64,000 bases of DNA, taken from positions 42,104-106,103 of the forward strand of contig NZ_VORM01000017.1 in NCBI RefSeq assembly GCF_007997225.1, written 5' to 3'. The DNA is from Subsaximicrobium wynnwilliamsii (lineage in GTDB: Bacteria > Bacteroidota > Bacteroidia > Flavobacteriales > Flavobacteriaceae). Position 1 is the first letter of the stretch, and the number at the start of each line of letters is the position of its first letter. Shown piece after piece: positions 10,667 to 20,640 of this stretch. Under the pieces are notes generated by a model that saw only the letters and a program-made list of their open reading frames with translations, was not told the DNA's origin and made no database searches. A program made the position numbers and the translations under genes.

Positions 10667-11295
10667 TGAAAATAGCAGTTTTAGATATCAACGGAAAAGA
10701 CACAGGTAGACAAGCAGAGCTGTCTAAAGATGTGTTCGCTATTGAGCCTAATAACCATGCGGTCTACTTAGATGTTAAGCAATATTTGGCTAACCAACGT
10801 CAAGGTACCCACAAGGCTAAAGAAAGAGCTGAGATTTCTGGAAGTACACGTAAGATCAAGAAACAAAAAGGTACTGGTACTGCGAGAGCAGGTAGTATTA
10901 AATCTGGTGTATTTAAAGGTGGTGGACGTATGTTCGGCCCTAGACCAAGAAACTACAGTTTCAAATTGAACAAGAACCTCAAACGATTGGCACGTAAATC
11001 GGCGCTATCGATGAAGGCGAATGATAAGGCAATCGTAGTGATTGAAGACCTAAATTTTGATGCGCCAAAGACCAAAAATTTCACGGCAATTTTGAAAGCG
11101 CTTGATATTCAAGACAAAAAATCGTTGTTTGTGTTGGGAGCGTCAAATAATAATGTATATTTGTCAGCACGTAATTTTAAGGGCTCTGAAGTCATAATGA
11201 ACTCAGAATTAAGCACTTATAAAATATTAAATGCTAATAAAATAATCCTTTTGGAGGGTTCTTTAGAAGGAATTGAATCGAATTTAAGTAAATAG
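10666..11295 (+). CDS. rplD: 50S ribosomal protein L4
   Basis: The 209-residue uL4 lines the exit tunnel. The Arg/Gly-rich tunnel loop ([13 protein letters not shown], then [13 protein letters not shown]) is intact. In E. coli this protein also represses its own operon by binding the leader RNA, which makes the structured spacer before rplC worth testing as its target. The start overlaps the rplC stop by one base. Confidence 0.98.
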   Translation: MKIAVLDINGKDTGRQAELSKDVFAIEPNNHAVYLDVKQYLANQRQGTHKAKERAEISGSTRKIKKQKGTGTARAGSIKSGVFKGGGRMFGPRPRNYSFKLNKNLKRLARKSALSMKANDKAIVVIEDLNFDAPKTKNFTAILKALDIQDKKSLFVLGASNNNVYLSARNFKGSEVIMNSELSTYKILNANKIILLEGSLEGIESNLSK

Positions 11296-11301
11296 AAGAC
11301 C

Positions 11302-11592
11302 ATGAGTATCTTAATTAAACCTATAATCACTGAAAAAGCGACAACTAAGAGTGAGTTGAACAACTGCTTTACGTTTCAAGTGAATACCAAGGCGAACAAG
11401 GTGGAAATCAAAAAAGCTGTTGAAGCAGCTTATGGTGTTTCTGTTGAAAAAGTTCGTACTATAAATGTCCGTCCAGATCGCAGTACCAAGTTTACAAAAA
11501 CTGGTGTTCAGCATGGTAAAACAAACGCTGTTAAGAAAGCAATTGTACAACTGGCGGAAGGGGAAGAGATTGATTTGTACGCTAATATGTAA
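11302..11592 (+). CDS. rplW: 50S ribosomal protein L23
   Basis: The 96-residue uL23 sits at the exit of the peptide tunnel, where trigger factor and SRP dock. It begins with the typical ILIKPIITEKAT and has the NVRPDRSTKF loop. Gaps of 6 and 10 bases separate it from rplD and rplB, so it is inside the same transcript. Confidence 0.97.
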   Translation: MSILIKPIITEKATTKSELNNCFTFQVNTKANKVEIKKAVEAAYGVSVEKVRTINVRPDRSTKFTKTGVQHGKTNAVKKAIVQLAEGEEIDLYANM

Positions 11593-11602
11593 TTAGAAGA
11601 AA

Positions 11603-12430
11603 ATGTCAGTAAGAAAATTAAAACCAATCACATCAGCACAGCGTTTTAGAGTAGTAAATGGATTTGACGCCATAACTACTGATAAGCCGGAAAAGAGCTT
11701 GCTCGTTCCGAATAAAAGGTCTGGTGGTAGAAACAGTCAAGGAAAGATGACCATACGCCAAGTAGGTGGAGGTCACAAAAGAAGGTATCGTATAATCGAT
11801 TTCAAACGAAACAAAGCGGGAATCCCTGCCGAAGTAAAGTCTATCGAGTACGACCCAAACAGAACAGCATTTATTGCATTGCTCAACTATCAAGACGGTG
11901 AGAAGCGTTATATTATCGCTCAAAACGGCTTGCAAGTTGGACAGACAGTATTGTCTGATAGAACAGGTGTCGCTCCAGAGATTGGAAATGCAATGCCTTT
12001 GAGTCAAGTCCCTTTTGGATCGATCATTTCTTGTATAGAATTGCGTCCAGGTCAAGGAGCGGTCATGGCAAGAAGTGCAGGCGCTTTCGCTCAGTTAATG
12101 GCTAGAGACGGCAAATTTGCCTCTATTAAATTGCCATCTGGTGAAACGAGATTGATACTTGCAGAATGTATGGCAACTATTGGTGTGGTCTCCAATTCTG
12201 ATCATCAATTAACGGTTTCAGGTAAAGCTGGACGTTCAAGATGGTTGGGTAGAAGACCAAGAGTTAGACCGGTAGTCATGAACCCAGTAGATCACCCAAT
12301 GGGTGGTGGTGAAGGTAAATCTTCAGGGGGTCATCCAAGATCTAGGAATGGTGTTCCAGCCAAAGGTTATAGAACACGTTCTAAAACCAAAGCGAGTAAT
12401 AAATATATTGTAGAACGTAGAAAGAAATAA
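11603..12430 (+). CDS. rplB: 50S ribosomal protein L2
   Basis: The 275-residue uL2 bridges the subunits and supports peptidyl transfer. The conserved C-terminal segment [21 protein letters not shown], with its essential histidine, is present, as is the GRRPRVRPV stretch. Length and ends are normal. It lies in tight register between rplW and rpsS (10 bases each). Confidence 0.98.
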   Translation: MSVRKLKPITSAQRFRVVNGFDAITTDKPEKSLLVPNKRSGGRNSQGKMTIRQVGGGHKRRYRIIDFKRNKAGIPAEVKSIEYDPNRTAFIALLNYQDGEKRYIIAQNGLQVGQTVLSDRTGVAPEIGNAMPLSQVPFGSIISCIELRPGQGAVMARSAGAFAQLMARDGKFASIKLPSGETRLILAECMATIGVVSNSDHQLTVSGKAGRSRWLGRRPRVRPVVMNPVDHPMGGGEGKSSGGHPRSRNGVPAKGYRTRSKTKASNKYIVERRKK

Positions 12431-12440
12431 CTGAAATAAT

Positions 12441-12719
12441 ATGGCACGTTCATTAAAGAAAGGACCTTTCATTCATTATAAATTAGACAAAAAAGTTGCT
12501 GAGAATGTAGCTTCAAACAAAAAAACGGTAATCAAAACGTGGTCTAGAGCCTCAATGATTTCCCCAGATTTTGTTGGACAAACAATCGCAGTTCACAATG
12601 GTCGTCAATTTGTACCAGTGTACGTCACTGAGAACATGGTAGGTCACAAGTTAGGAGAATTCTCACCAACCAGATCTTTTAGAGGTCATACCGGTGCGAA
12701 AAATAAAGGTAAAAAATAA
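12441..12719 (+). CDS. rpsS: 30S ribosomal protein S19
   Basis: The 92-residue uS19 of the small-subunit head contacts S13 and the A-site finger. The diagnostic segments [10 protein letters not shown] and [18 protein letters not shown] are intact. rplV follows after 8 bases. Confidence 0.98.
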   Translation: MARSLKKGPFIHYKLDKKVAENVASNKKTVIKTWSRASMISPDFVGQTIAVHNGRQFVPVYVTENMVGHKLGEFSPTRSFRGHTGAKNKGKK

Positions 12720-12727
12720 GAAGCGCT

Positions 12728-13135
12728 ATGGGAAGTCGTAAAAAACAAATGGCAGACGCTATTAAGGAAGAAAGAAAGCATATCGCTTTCGCTAAGCTTA
12801 ATAATTGTCCTACCTCACCAAGAAAAATGCGCTTGGTTGCAGATCTAGTGAGAGGAAAAGAAGCTGAAAAGGCACTTCAAATCTTGAGATTCAGTTCTAA
12901 AGAAGCATCTCGCCGATTAGAGAAATTGGTCTTATCGGGAATTGCAAACTGGCAAGCAAAAAATGAAGACGCTTCTATAGAAGATGCAGATTTGTTTATA
13001 CAAGAGATTCGAGTGGACGGTGGAGCAATGTTGAAAAGATTGCGTCCAGCACCTCAAGGTCGTGCACACAGAATAAGAAAACGTTCAAATCACGTTACAG
13101 TGGTGATTGGAGCTAAAAATAATACACAAGCTTAA
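12728..13135 (+). CDS. rplV: 50S ribosomal protein L22
   Basis: The 135-residue uL22 reaches into the peptide exit tunnel. [19 protein letters not shown] marks the core, and the tunnel loop is recognisable as [22 protein letters not shown]. It has about 20 extra N-terminal residues compared with E. coli, which is common in Flavobacteriia. It is 8 bases from each neighbour. Confidence 0.97.
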   Translation: MGSRKKQMADAIKEERKHIAFAKLNNCPTSPRKMRLVADLVRGKEAEKALQILRFSSKEASRRLEKLVLSGIANWQAKNEDASIEDADLFIQEIRVDGGAMLKRLRPAPQGRAHRIRKRSNHVTVVIGAKNNTQA

Positions 13136-13143
13136 GTAGAGAT

Positions 13144-13869
13144 ATGGGACAAAAGACAAATCCAATCGGAAATCGTTTAGGAATTATCAGAGGATGGGAA
13201 TCCAATTGGTATGGTGGAAATGATTATGGTGACAAACTAGCTGAAGACGATAAAATCAGAAAGTACATCCATGCTCGTTTATTTAAAGCAAGTGTATCTA
13301 GAGTAATTATTGAGCGTACGCTTAAACTTGTAACCGTTACTATCACTACTGCTAGACCTGGTATCATTATCGGTAAAGGTGGCCAAGAGGTAGACAAGTT
13401 GAAAGAAGAGCTTAAGAAAATTACTGATAAGGAAGTTCAGTTAAATATCTTTGAAATCAAAAGACCTGAGCTTGACGCATTCTTGGTAGGATCTAGCGTT
13501 GCCCGTCAAATTGAGAATCGTATCTCTTATAGACGCGCAATCAAGATGGCTATTGCAGCAGCAATGCGAATGAATGCTGAAGGAATCAAAATTCAAATTA
13601 GTGGTCGTTTAAATGGTGCTGAAATGGCGCGTAATGAGCATTACAAAGAAGGTAGAATTCCGTTATCTACATTTAGAGCAGACATTGACTATGCTTTAGT
13701 TGAAGCACACACTACTTATGGTAGATTGGGTGTGAAAGTATGGATCATGAAAGGTGAAGTGTATGGTAAAAGAGATCTTTCTCCTTTAGTTGGCCTGTCT
13801 AAAAAACAAGGCGGCAAAACTGCAGGAGGAGGTCGTGGTGGGAACACTAAGCCCCGTCGCAGAAAGTAA
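13144..13869 (+). CDS. rpsC: 30S ribosomal protein S3
   Basis: The 241-residue uS3 at the mRNA entry site has its KH domain with the GIIIGKGG loop and the C-terminal S3 domain, including [21 protein letters not shown]. The basic Gly-rich tail ([13 protein letters not shown]) is typical of the phylum. It lies 8 bases after rplV and 17 bases before rplP. Confidence 0.98.
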   Translation: MGQKTNPIGNRLGIIRGWESNWYGGNDYGDKLAEDDKIRKYIHARLFKASVSRVIIERTLKLVTVTITTARPGIIIGKGGQEVDKLKEELKKITDKEVQLNIFEIKRPELDAFLVGSSVARQIENRISYRRAIKMAIAAAMRMNAEGIKIQISGRLNGAEMARNEHYKEGRIPLSTFRADIDYALVEAHTTYGRLGVKVWIMKGEVYGKRDLSPLVGLSKKQGGKTAGGGRGGNTKPRRRK

Positions 13870-13886
13870 TTTAAAGACAAACAAAA

Positions 13887-14306
13887 ATGTTACAACCTAA
13901 AAGAACAAAATTTCGTAAGGTCCAGAAAGGACGTATGAAAGGAAATGCCGGAAGAGGTCACAGACTATCCTATGGTATGTTTGGTATAAAATCGATGGAT
14001 ACAAACTTCCTAACCTCGCGCCAAATTGAGGCAGCACGTATCGCGGCAACGCGTTACATGAAGAGGGAAGGCCAATTGTGGATCAAGGTGTTCCCAGATA
14101 AACCAATTACCAAAAAACCATTAGAAGTACGTATGGGTAAAGGTAAAGGTGCTGTTGAATATTGGGTGGCAGTTGTGAAACCGGGTAGAATTTTATTCGA
14201 AATTGGTGGCGTGCCACTTGAAGTTGCAAAAGAGGCGTTACGCTTGGCAGCTCAAAAGTTACCAGTCAAAACTAAGTTTTTAATAGCTCGAGATTACGAG
14301 GCTTAA
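13887..14306 (+). CDS. rplP: 50S ribosomal protein L16
   Basis: The 139-residue uL16 completes the A-site region of the large subunit and is a late assembly protein. [15 protein letters not shown] opens the protein, and [20 protein letters not shown] is the loop near the peptidyl-transferase centre. rpmC follows after 11 bases. Confidence 0.98.
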   Translation: MLQPKRTKFRKVQKGRMKGNAGRGHRLSYGMFGIKSMDTNFLTSRQIEAARIAATRYMKREGQLWIKVFPDKPITKKPLEVRMGKGKGAVEYWVAVVKPGRILFEIGGVPLEVAKEALRLAAQKLPVKTKFLIARDYEA

Positions 14307-14317
14307 TTTAAAGAATT

Positions 14318-14509
14318 ATGAAGCAAGCAGAAATTAAAAAGCTATCGGTAGCTGATTTGAATGACAAACTCGGCGAAACCAAAAAAAGTTATGCAGACCT
14401 TAAAATGGCACATGCAGTATCCCCTTTAGAGAATCCAATTCAGTTACGCAACGTAAGACGTACGGTAGCAAGAATTGCAACGGAATTAACTAAAAGAGAA
14501 GTACAATAA
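14318..14509 (+). CDS. rpmC: 50S ribosomal protein L29
   Basis: The 63-residue uL29 is a helical hairpin near the tunnel exit. The pattern LRNVRRTVARIATELTKR at the C-terminal half matches the family. It begins MKQAEIKKLSVADL. Its small size and its position between rplP and rpsQ are standard. Confidence 0.96.
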   Translation: MKQAEIKKLSVADLNDKLGETKKSYADLKMAHAVSPLENPIQLRNVRRTVARIATELTKREVQ

Positions 14510-14527
14510 TTGTATTCTGGCTGAAAG

Positions 14528-14785
14528 ATGGAAAAAAGAAATTTAAGAAAAGAGCGCATAGGAGTTGTTACTAGTAACAAAATGATGAAATCAATCGTTG
14601 TTGCCGAAGTAAAAAAGGTAAAACACCCTATGTACGGAAAATTCGTTTTGAAAACAAAGAAATATGTTGCTCATGACGAAACAAACGACTGCAACATTGG
14701 TGACACTGTTAAGATCATGGAGACACGACCTATGAGTAAATCCAAATGTTGGAGATTAGTAGAAATAATTGAAAGAGCTAAGTAA
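14528..14785 (+). CDS. rpsQ: 30S ribosomal protein S17
   Basis: The 85-residue uS17 has the OB fold that binds 16S rRNA early in assembly. [20 protein letters not shown] and the [20 protein letters not shown] stretch are diagnostic. rplN starts 2 bases after the stop. Confidence 0.97.
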   Translation: MEKRNLRKERIGVVTSNKMMKSIVVAEVKKVKHPMYGKFVLKTKKYVAHDETNDCNIGDTVKIMETRPMSKSKCWRLVEIIERAK

Positions 14786-14787
14786 TT

Positions 14788-15156
14788 ATGGTACAACAGG
14801 AATCAAGATTAAAGGTAGCTGATAACACTGGAGCAAAAGAGGTTTTGACCATTCGTGTTCTAGGTGGGACAAATAGAAGATATGCTTCTATAGGTGATAA
14901 GATTGTAGTATCTGTTAAGGATGCAACACCAAACGGAAACATCAAGAAAGGAGCGGTTTCTACAGCAGTAGTTGTGCGCACTAGGAAGGAAGTAAGACGT
15001 CCAGATGGGTCTTATATAAGATTTGATGACAATGCTTGCGTGCTTTTAAACCCAACGGGTGAAATGAGAGGTACACGTGTTTTTGGCCCAGTAGCTAGAG
15101 AACTTCGTGATAAGCAATTCATGAAAATTGTATCATTAGCACCTGAAGTGCTGTAA
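14788..15156 (+). CDS. rplN: 50S ribosomal protein L14
   Basis: The 122-residue uL14 forms part of the subunit interface and is the docking site of the silencing factor RsfS, which is also encoded in this window (55886-56263). It begins [19 protein letters not shown] and keeps [20 protein letters not shown]. Only 2 bases separate it from rpsQ. Confidence 0.98.
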   Translation: MVQQESRLKVADNTGAKEVLTIRVLGGTNRRYASIGDKIVVSVKDATPNGNIKKGAVSTAVVVRTRKEVRRPDGSYIRFDDNACVLLNPTGEMRGTRVFGPVARELRDKQFMKIVSLAPEVL

Positions 15157-15183
15157 CAATAGAGCGGGCTCCATTGTAAATAA

Positions 15184-15504
15184 ATGACAAAAATGACAAA
15201 GTTTAAAATTAAATCGGGAGATATCGTTAAAATTATAGCCGGAGATCACAAAGGATCTGAAGGTAAGATTATCAAGATATTGAAAGATAAGAACAAAGCC
15301 ATCGTAGAAGGCGTGAATATGGTTAAGAAACATACTAAACCAACAGCACAAAGCCCTCAAGGTGGAATCGTAGAAAAGGAAGCTGCTTTGCATATATCCA
15401 ATCTATCCTTGTTGACCGCTAAGGGAGAAACTACCCGTGTAGGTTACAAAATGGAAGGCGATAAGAAAGTAAGATATTCTAAAAAATCAAATGAAGTAAT
15501 ATAG
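15184..15504 (+). CDS. rplX: 50S ribosomal protein L24
   Basis: The 106-residue uL24 starts large-subunit assembly at the 5' end of 23S rRNA. The KOW motif is clear in [20 protein letters not shown]. Two start codons are possible: the ATG at 15184 and a second at 15193, which would begin [10 protein letters not shown] and fits the family length slightly better. rplE follows after 2 bases. Confidence 0.95.
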   Translation: MTKMTKFKIKSGDIVKIIAGDHKGSEGKIIKILKDKNKAIVEGVNMVKKHTKPTAQSPQGGIVEKEAALHISNLSLLTAKGETTRVGYKMEGDKKVRYSKKSNEVI

Positions 15505-15506
15505 TT

Positions 15507-16058
15507 ATGGCTTATACTCCTAGATTAAAAAAAGAGTACCAGGACAAAGTTGTCACTGCTCTTACAGAAGAGTTCGGATATAAAAACGTAATGGAAGTTC
15601 CTAAACTTAAAAAGATCGTGTTATCTAAAGGAGTTGGAGCTGCAGTTGCCGATAAAAAGTTAATTGATCATGCTATTGATGAATTAACCGCCATCACTGG
15701 TCAAAAAGCGGTAGCTACCTTGTCTAAAAAGGATGTTGCATCTTTCAAGTTGCGAAAAGGAATGCCAATTGGTGTTAGAGTGACCTTGAGAGGAGAGCAA
15801 ATGTATGAGTTTTTGGACCGTTTGATTACTTCGGCATTACCACGAGTAAGAGACTTTACAGGAATCAAGGCCACTGGTTTTGATGGTAGAGGAAATTACA
15901 ACTTAGGTGTTGTTGAGCAAATTATCTTTCCTGAAATGAATATTGACAAGATCAATAAGATTTCCGGTATGGATATTACGTTTGTAACTTCAGCAGCTAC
16001 AGACAAAGAGGCAAAATCGTTATTAACTGAAATGGGTCTTCCGTTTCAAAAGAACTAG
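15507..16058 (+). CDS. rplE: 50S ribosomal protein L5
   Basis: The 183-residue uL5 binds 5S rRNA and contacts P-site tRNA. Family segments include [25 protein letters not shown], the RDFTGI segment, and the [15 protein letters not shown] segment near the C-terminal third. It is 2 bases from rplX and 3 from rpsN. Confidence 0.98.
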   Translation: MAYTPRLKKEYQDKVVTALTEEFGYKNVMEVPKLKKIVLSKGVGAAVADKKLIDHAIDELTAITGQKAVATLSKKDVASFKLRKGMPIGVRVTLRGEQMYEFLDRLITSALPRVRDFTGIKATGFDGRGNYNLGVVEQIIFPEMNIDKINKISGMDITFVTSAATDKEAKSLLTEMGLPFQKN

Positions 16059-16061
16059 AAT

Positions 16062-16331
16062 ATGGCTAAAGAATCAATGAAAGCCCGTGAGGTTAAGAGA
16101 GAAAAGACAGTAGCTAAATATGCCGAAAAACGCAAAGCTTTGAAAGAAGCTGGCGATTACGAAGGCTTACAAAAGTTACCTAAAGATGCTTCTCCTGTTC
16201 GTTTGCACAACAGATGCAAAATAACAGGAAGACCTAGAGGGTATATGAGAACTTTCGGACTTTCGCGTGTAATGTTTCGTGAAATGGCAAATCAAGGTTT
16301 GATCCCAGGTGTGAGAAAAGCATCTTGGTAA
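16062..16331 (+). CDS. rpsN: 30S ribosomal protein S14, zinc-independent form
   Basis: The 89-residue uS14 has the long form, with an extended N-terminal half and without the two CxxC zinc-binding pairs of the short form; only one cysteine is visible, in HNRCKITGR. The C-terminal [23 protein letters not shown] is diagnostic. The following 118-base gap before rpsH contains stable hairpins. Confidence 0.97.
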   Translation: MAKESMKAREVKREKTVAKYAEKRKALKEAGDYEGLQKLPKDASPVRLHNRCKITGRPRGYMRTFGLSRVMFREMANQGLIPGVRKASW

Positions 16332-16449
16332 ACCCGCGATTTTTCGCGAGTTAATATGTGATTGTTCACATATCAAAAAAAGTATAAACTGGTCTTAGGT
16401 TCGGTCTCGACGGTTCGAGATGGAAAACCATTACCGCAATTTAATATAA
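16332..16449 (+). promoter_or_regulatory. Hairpin-rich spacer between rpsN and rpsH
   Basis: ATATGTGA/TCACATAT forms a perfect 8-bp stem with a 4-base loop (16354-16373). TCTCGA/TCGAGA forms a perfect 6-bp stem with a CGGT loop (16405-16420). CGCGA/TCGCG lies just after the rpsN stop (16335-16348). In E. coli S8 represses the spc operon by binding RNA close to this location. A control site here is my inference; the first hairpin is followed by A-rich, not T-rich, sequence, so it is not a terminator on this strand. Confidence 0.4.
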
Positions 16450-16848
16450 ATGAATACAGATCCAATTGCTGATTACTTAACAAGAATCAGAAACGCAGTG
16501 AAGGCCAACCACAGAGTGGTAGAGATTCCTGCATCCAATTTAAAAAAAGAAATAACCAAAATTTTATTCGATCAGGGATATATTTTGAGTTACAAATTTG
16601 TTGATTCCACTGCACAGGGCTCCATAAAGATCGCCTTAAAGTACAACAAAGACACCAAAGAATCTGTCATTAAAAAGATTCAAAGAATAAGTAAGCCAGG
16701 TTTACGTAAGTATGCAGGCTCTAACGAAATGCCACGAATTCTTAACGGTCTTGGTATTGCAATCGTTTCTACATCTCATGGTGTCATTACCGGTAAGCAA
16801 GCTCAGAGAGATAATTTAGGTGGTGAGGTCATTTGCTACGTTTACTAA
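16450..16848 (+). CDS. rpsH: 30S ribosomal protein S8
   Basis: The 132-residue uS8 binds the central domain of 16S rRNA. It starts NTDPIADYLTRIRNA and ends with the conserved STSHGVITGKQAQRDNLGG segment and CYVY. It follows the hairpin-rich spacer and precedes rplF by 18 bases. S8 is the known autoregulator of the spc operon in E. coli. Confidence 0.98.
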   Translation: MNTDPIADYLTRIRNAVKANHRVVEIPASNLKKEITKILFDQGYILSYKFVDSTAQGSIKIALKYNKDTKESVIKKIQRISKPGLRKYAGSNEMPRILNGLGIAIVSTSHGVITGKQAQRDNLGGEVICYVY

Positions 16849-16866
16849 TCATAAAGAAGAAAGAAC

Positions 16867-17409
16867 ATGTCAAGAATAGGTAATAACCCAGTAGCGATTC
16901 CAGAAGGAGTTACGGTTGATATAAAAGAAAACAACATTACAGTTAAAGGGAAATTGGGCGAATTGACGCAAGATTTCGATACTGTGACTATAAAAGTTGA
17001 AGACGGTAACATCTTAGTGAGACGCGCAGGGGATAGTAAAGAAGATAAATCCAAGCACGGTTTGTATAGATCGTTGATGGAAAATATGATTGAAGGTGTA
17101 TCAAACGGCTGGACTAAGCAGTTAGAATTGGTAGGTGTTGGTTATAGAGCATCCTGTCAAGGTCAAAAGTTAGACATGGCCTTAGGTTTTTCACACAACA
17201 TCGTTCTCAATGTAGCTCCAGAAGTGAAAGTGGAGACCATTTCAGAAAAAGGTAAGAATCCGGTTATAAAACTAACCTCTCACGATAAACAATTGGTAGG
17301 CCAAGTAGCTGCGAAGATTCGCGGTTTTAGAAGACCAGAACCTTACAAAGGAAAAGGTATCAAGTTTGTTGGTGAAATATTAAGAAGAAAAGCAGGTAAA
17401 TCTGCATAA
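16867..17409 (+). CDS. rplF: 50S ribosomal protein L6
   Basis: The 180-residue uL6 near the factor-binding site has two repeated domains. MSRIGNNPVAIPEGV and the C-terminal RGFRRPEPYKGKGIKFVGE are diagnostic. The 88-base spacer downstream is almost entirely 7-bp repeats. Confidence 0.98.
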   Translation: MSRIGNNPVAIPEGVTVDIKENNITVKGKLGELTQDFDTVTIKVEDGNILVRRAGDSKEDKSKHGLYRSLMENMIEGVSNGWTKQLELVGVGYRASCQGQKLDMALGFSHNIVLNVAPEVKVETISEKGKNPVIKLTSHDKQLVGQVAAKIRGFRRPEPYKGKGIKFVGEILRRKAGKSA

Positions 17410-17418
17410 ATGAATTTA

Positions 17419-17495
17419 CGATGTTAGATTTAAGAGTTACGAAACAAACACAGTAAATCATAAATCATAAATCGTTAATCATAAATCGTAAATCA
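17419..17495. repeat. Heptamer repeat tract directly upstream of rplR
   Basis: Six clear units fill 17454-17495: TAAATCA, TAAATCA, TAAATCG, TTAATCA, TAAATCG, TAAATCA. The last ends 2 bases before the rplR ATG. Five weaker units in the same register fill 17419-17453, and several (for example AGATTTA) are inverted relative to the first group. The whole spacer can therefore fold on itself as an imperfect hairpin. Confidence 0.88.
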
Positions 17496-17497
17496 AA

Positions 17498-17854
17498 ATG
17501 GCATTAACAAAGAACGAAAAAAGACTAAGAATTAAAAGCAGAATTCGCAAGGTAGTTTCTGGTACAGAAGCAAGACCACGACTGGCTGTTTTTAGAAGCA
17601 ATAAAGAAATTTATGCTCAAGTTGTAGATGACGTCACAGGTGTAACCTTGGCTGCGGCATCTTCAAGAGATAAAGATATTGCTTCAGATAAAGGAAATAA
17701 AACTGATAAAGCTACATTGGTTGGTAAAGCTGTTGCTGAAAGAGCAATTAAAGCGGGCGTCAACACCATTTCTTTTGATAGAGGCGGATATCAGTATCAC
17801 GGTAGAGTAAAATCATTAGCTGAAGGAGCTAGAGAAGGAGGACTTAAATTCTAA
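17498..17854 (+). CDS. rplR: 50S ribosomal protein L18
   Basis: The 118-residue uL18 carries 5S rRNA into the large subunit with L5. It has [19 protein letters not shown], the [17 protein letters not shown] core and the ending [23 protein letters not shown]. Its translation start lies right behind a 7-bp tandem repeat tract. rpsE follows after 6 bases. Confidence 0.98.
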   Translation: MALTKNEKRLRIKSRIRKVVSGTEARPRLAVFRSNKEIYAQVVDDVTGVTLAAASSRDKDIASDKGNKTDKATLVGKAVAERAIKAGVNTISFDRGGYQYHGRVKSLAEGAREGGLKF

Positions 17855-17860
17855 GACATT

Positions 17861-18385
17861 ATGTATCATAAATATAAAAACGCAGAATTAGTAAAACCAA
17901 GTGGAATAGATCTTAAGGATCGACTTATTGGTGTACAAAGAGTTACAAAAGTAACTAAAGGTGGTCGTGCTTTCGGTTTTTCAGCTATTGTAGTGGTAGG
18001 TGATGAAGCTGGTGTCGTGGGTCAAGGTCTAGGTAAATCTAAAGATGTGGCAACGGCAATCGCTAAGGCGGTAGAAGATGCTAAAAAGAACCTAGTTAGG
18101 ATTCCTATTATAAAGGGAACTTTACCACACGAACAAAAAGGTAAGTATGGTGGTGCTCGTGTAAACATTATTCCGGCAGCGCCTGGTACAGGTGTTATCG
18201 CTGGTGGTGCTGTGAGAACAGTGTTAGAATCGGTGGGTGTTCATGACGTATTGTCAAAATCCCAAGGATCTTCTAACCCTCATAACGTTGTAAAAGCAAC
18301 CTTTGACGCCTTGTTGCAATTGAGAAGCGCCGCTTCTGTTGCTAAAGAAAGAGGGATTTCGCTTGATAAAGTGTTTAACGGATAA
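17861..18385 (+). CDS. rpsE: 30S ribosomal protein S5
   Basis: The 174-residue uS5 acts in decoding fidelity and mRNA entry. The N-terminal double-stranded-RNA-binding fold ([36 protein letters not shown]) and the C-terminal fold with [23 protein letters not shown] are intact. An 87-base spacer with weak 7-bp repeats precedes rpmD. Confidence 0.98.
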   Translation: MYHKYKNAELVKPSGIDLKDRLIGVQRVTKVTKGGRAFGFSAIVVVGDEAGVVGQGLGKSKDVATAIAKAVEDAKKNLVRIPIIKGTLPHEQKGKYGGARVNIIPAAPGTGVIAGGAVRTVLESVGVHDVLSKSQGSSNPHNVVKATFDALLQLRSAASVAKERGISLDKVFNG

Positions 18386-18406
18386 CTATTAGATCTTAGT
18401 CTTTAG
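18386..18406. repeat. Weak heptamer repeat after rpsE
   Basis: Three units in register, CTATTAG, ATCTTAG, TCTTTAG, start right after the rpsE stop. Further downstream, before rpmD, CTAA-containing stretches (about 18441-18462) look like a decayed inverted counterpart. The match is weaker than in neighbouring spacers. Confidence 0.5.
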
Positions 18407-18472
18407 TTGGAGATTCGGTATAATAATATCAATACCACTCCTCACTAATAACGATCACTAAAAACCAAGAAA

Positions 18473-18658
18473 ATGGCAAAAAAAATAAAAGTAACCAAAG
18501 TAAGAAGTGCAATTAACCGTGCCCAGACCCAAAAGAGGACATTAGAATCTCTAGGTTTGAACAAAATTGGTCAGGTTAAAGTACATGATGCTTCCCCGAG
18601 TGTTCTTGGGATGGTTAATAAAGTTTCACATTTAGTTTCTGTAGAAGAAATGAGCTAA
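18473..18658 (+). CDS. rpmD: 50S ribosomal protein L30
   Basis: The 61-residue uL30 has the short bacterial form: KVTKVRSAINRAQTQKRTLESLGL, then GMVNKVSHLVSVEE. It lies between rpsE and rplO, its normal place. A TATATTTG sequence (18660-18667) overlaps the end of the gene and resembles a -7 element, but it lacks a clear -33 partner. Confidence 0.97.
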   Translation: MAKKIKVTKVRSAINRAQTQKRTLESLGLNKIGQVKVHDASPSVLGMVNKVSHLVSVEEMS

Positions 18659-18755
18659 ATATATTTGCGGAATCTTTTTACGCTTTAGGCCAAAGTGAAT
18701 ACATTTAGCCTAACGGAAAATAATTCCTTCAGATAAAACAAAACAATAAGATACA

Positions 18756-19208
18756 ATGGACTTAAGTAATTTAAAACCAGCCGAAGGTTCCAATAAAAAT
18801 CAAGGCAAAAGAATAGGTAGAGGACAAGGCTCTGGAAAAGGTGGTACTGCAACTCGCGGTCACAATGGAGCTAAATCGCGTTCTGGCTATTCCAAGAAAG
18901 TAGGTTTTGAAGGTGGTCAAATGCCACTTCAAAGACGTGTGCCTAAATTTGGGTTCACGAATAGAAACCGTGTTGTCTATCAAGGGGTAAACTTGGATAA
19001 GTTGCAACAATTGGCAGATGACAAGAAGATTAGCGATGTAGTGGATTTTCAAACTTTGGTTGAATTAGGTTTGGCTGGAAAGAATGAAATGGTAAAAATT
19101 CTTGGACGTGGCGAATTAAAATCAACCTTAAAGGTAACTGCTCATAAATTTACTGCTTCAGCAAAAGCTGCAATTGAAGCTGCAGGAGGAGAAGTTGTAA
19201 CTTTATAA
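18756..19208 (+). CDS. rplO: 50S ribosomal protein L15
   Basis: The 150-residue uL15 is a late-assembly protein. The Gly-rich N-terminal extension (KRIGRGQGSGKGGTATRGHNG, with RSGY after it) and the FEGGQMPLQRRVPKFGF stretch are diagnostic. A 97-base spacer separates it from rpmD; secY follows after 13 bases. Confidence 0.97.
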   Translation: MDLSNLKPAEGSNKNQGKRIGRGQGSGKGGTATRGHNGAKSRSGYSKKVGFEGGQMPLQRRVPKFGFTNRNRVVYQGVNLDKLQQLADDKKISDVVDFQTLVELGLAGKNEMVKILGRGELKSTLKVTAHKFTASAKAAIEAAGGEVVTL

Positions 19209-19221
19209 GATCTTTATAAGT

Positions 19222-20574
19222 ATGAAATTTATAGATACATTAAAAAATGTTTGGAAAATTACTGAACTGAAAGACAGAATCATACTAACACTTGGTCTGC
19301 TTTTGGTGTATCGTTTTGGTGCGCAGGTGGTTTTACCAGGGATTGATGCAAGTCAATTAGGAGGTTTAGCTCAAGGTACAGATCAAGGGATATTGGGTAT
19401 TCTCAATATGTTTACTGGAGGTGCCTTTGCCAACGCTTCGGTATTTGCCTTAGGTATCATGCCTTATATCTCTGCATCCATTGTAGTGCAGTTAATGGGA
19501 ATTGCGATTCCCTACCTGCAAAAACTGCAAAAAGAAGGTGCCAGCGGACAAAAGAAAATCACTCAGATTACACGATGGTTGACCATCATTATCTGTTTAT
19601 TCCAGGCTCCTGGGTATTTGGCGAGTTTACAACCAGCATTTGGTATACCAACTTCGGCCTTTTTATTGGGTACTGGACCAACATTTTACATCTCTGGGGT
19701 TATCATTTTGGTAACAGGAACTATTTTTGCAATGTGGTTGGGTGAGAAAATTACCGATAAAGGTATTGGTAATGGTATCTCTTTATTGATCATGGTAGGA
19801 ATTATAGCGACCTTACCTCAATCATTCATCCAAAATGCTGCATCCCGTTTAGATGGTGGTGGCAATGGAGGTCTAATGATGATTTTAATTGAGTTGGTGG
19901 TTTGGTTCGTGATTATTATGGCATCTGTTTTGTTAGTAATGGCAGTGCGTAAAATTGCTGTGCAATACGCAAGACGTACGGCCTCTGGGGGTTATGAGAA
20001 AAACGTGTTTGGATCGCGACAGTTCCTTCCGTTGAAATTGAATGCTTCTGGTGTAATGCCAATTATCTTTGCTCAAGCAATTATGTTCGTACCCAGCTTA
20101 ATCGGAAAATCCTTTGGATCTTCCAGTGAAGTAGGGCAATGGATTCAAGCTCAGTTTACAGATATATTTGGTTTGTGGTATAATGTGGTGTTTGCGTTAT
20201 TGATAATCATCTTTACGTATTTCTATACAGCAATCACGGTGCCTACCAATAAAATGGCAGATGATCTCAAACGAAGTGGTGGTTTTATTCCTGGAATTAG
20301 ACCAGGATCTGAAACTTCAGAATACTTAGATAAAATAATGTCTCAAATTACATTGCCTGGATCTATTTTCTTGGCGCTTATTGCTGTGTTCCCAGCAATT
20401 ATAGTTAAGCTTATGGATGTACAAGCAGGCTGGGCATTGTTCTTTGGCGGTACTTCTTTATTGATTATGGTTGGTGTTGCTATCGATACGATGCAACAAA
20501 TCAACTCGTATTTGTTGAATAAACATTATGATGGTTTGATGAAGACCGGCAAGAATAGAAAGGCAGTGGCCTAA
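19222..20574 (+). CDS. secY: Preprotein translocase subunit SecY
   Basis: The 450-residue channel protein of the Sec translocon has about ten hydrophobic membrane segments. The family signatures are visible: GIMPYISASIVVQLM in the second segment, the QYARRTASGGYEKNVFGSRQFLPLKLNASGVMPIIFAQ region, and the cytoplasmic loop FYTAITVPTNKMADDLKRSGGFIPGIRPG that contacts SecA and the ribosome. It lies between rplO and infA as in most bacteria. The 101-base spacer that follows holds a 7-bp repeat tract. Confidence 0.98.
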   Translation: MKFIDTLKNVWKITELKDRIILTLGLLLVYRFGAQVVLPGIDASQLGGLAQGTDQGILGILNMFTGGAFANASVFALGIMPYISASIVVQLMGIAIPYLQKLQKEGASGQKKITQITRWLTIIICLFQAPGYLASLQPAFGIPTSAFLLGTGPTFYISGVIILVTGTIFAMWLGEKITDKGIGNGISLLIMVGIIATLPQSFIQNAASRLDGGGNGGLMMILIELVVWFVIIMASVLLVMAVRKIAVQYARRTASGGYEKNVFGSRQFLPLKLNASGVMPIIFAQAIMFVPSLIGKSFGSSSEVGQWIQAQFTDIFGLWYNVVFALLIIIFTYFYTAITVPTNKMADDLKRSGGFIPGIRPGSETSEYLDKIMSQITLPGSIFLALIAVFPAIIVKLMDVQAGWALFFGGTSLLIMVGVAIDTMQQINSYLLNKHYDGLMKTGKNRKAVA

Positions 20575-20640
20575 AATTAGACAATAGTCCACAGGATTTG
20601 GATATTAGAGATATTTAGCATATAATATAAAAACGTAGTT

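Noticed and set aside
18660..18667. Internal promoter TATATTTG before rplO
   Set aside because: The -7 match is exact, but no TTG is found 18-21 bases upstream, and such matches are expected by chance in AT-rich DNA.
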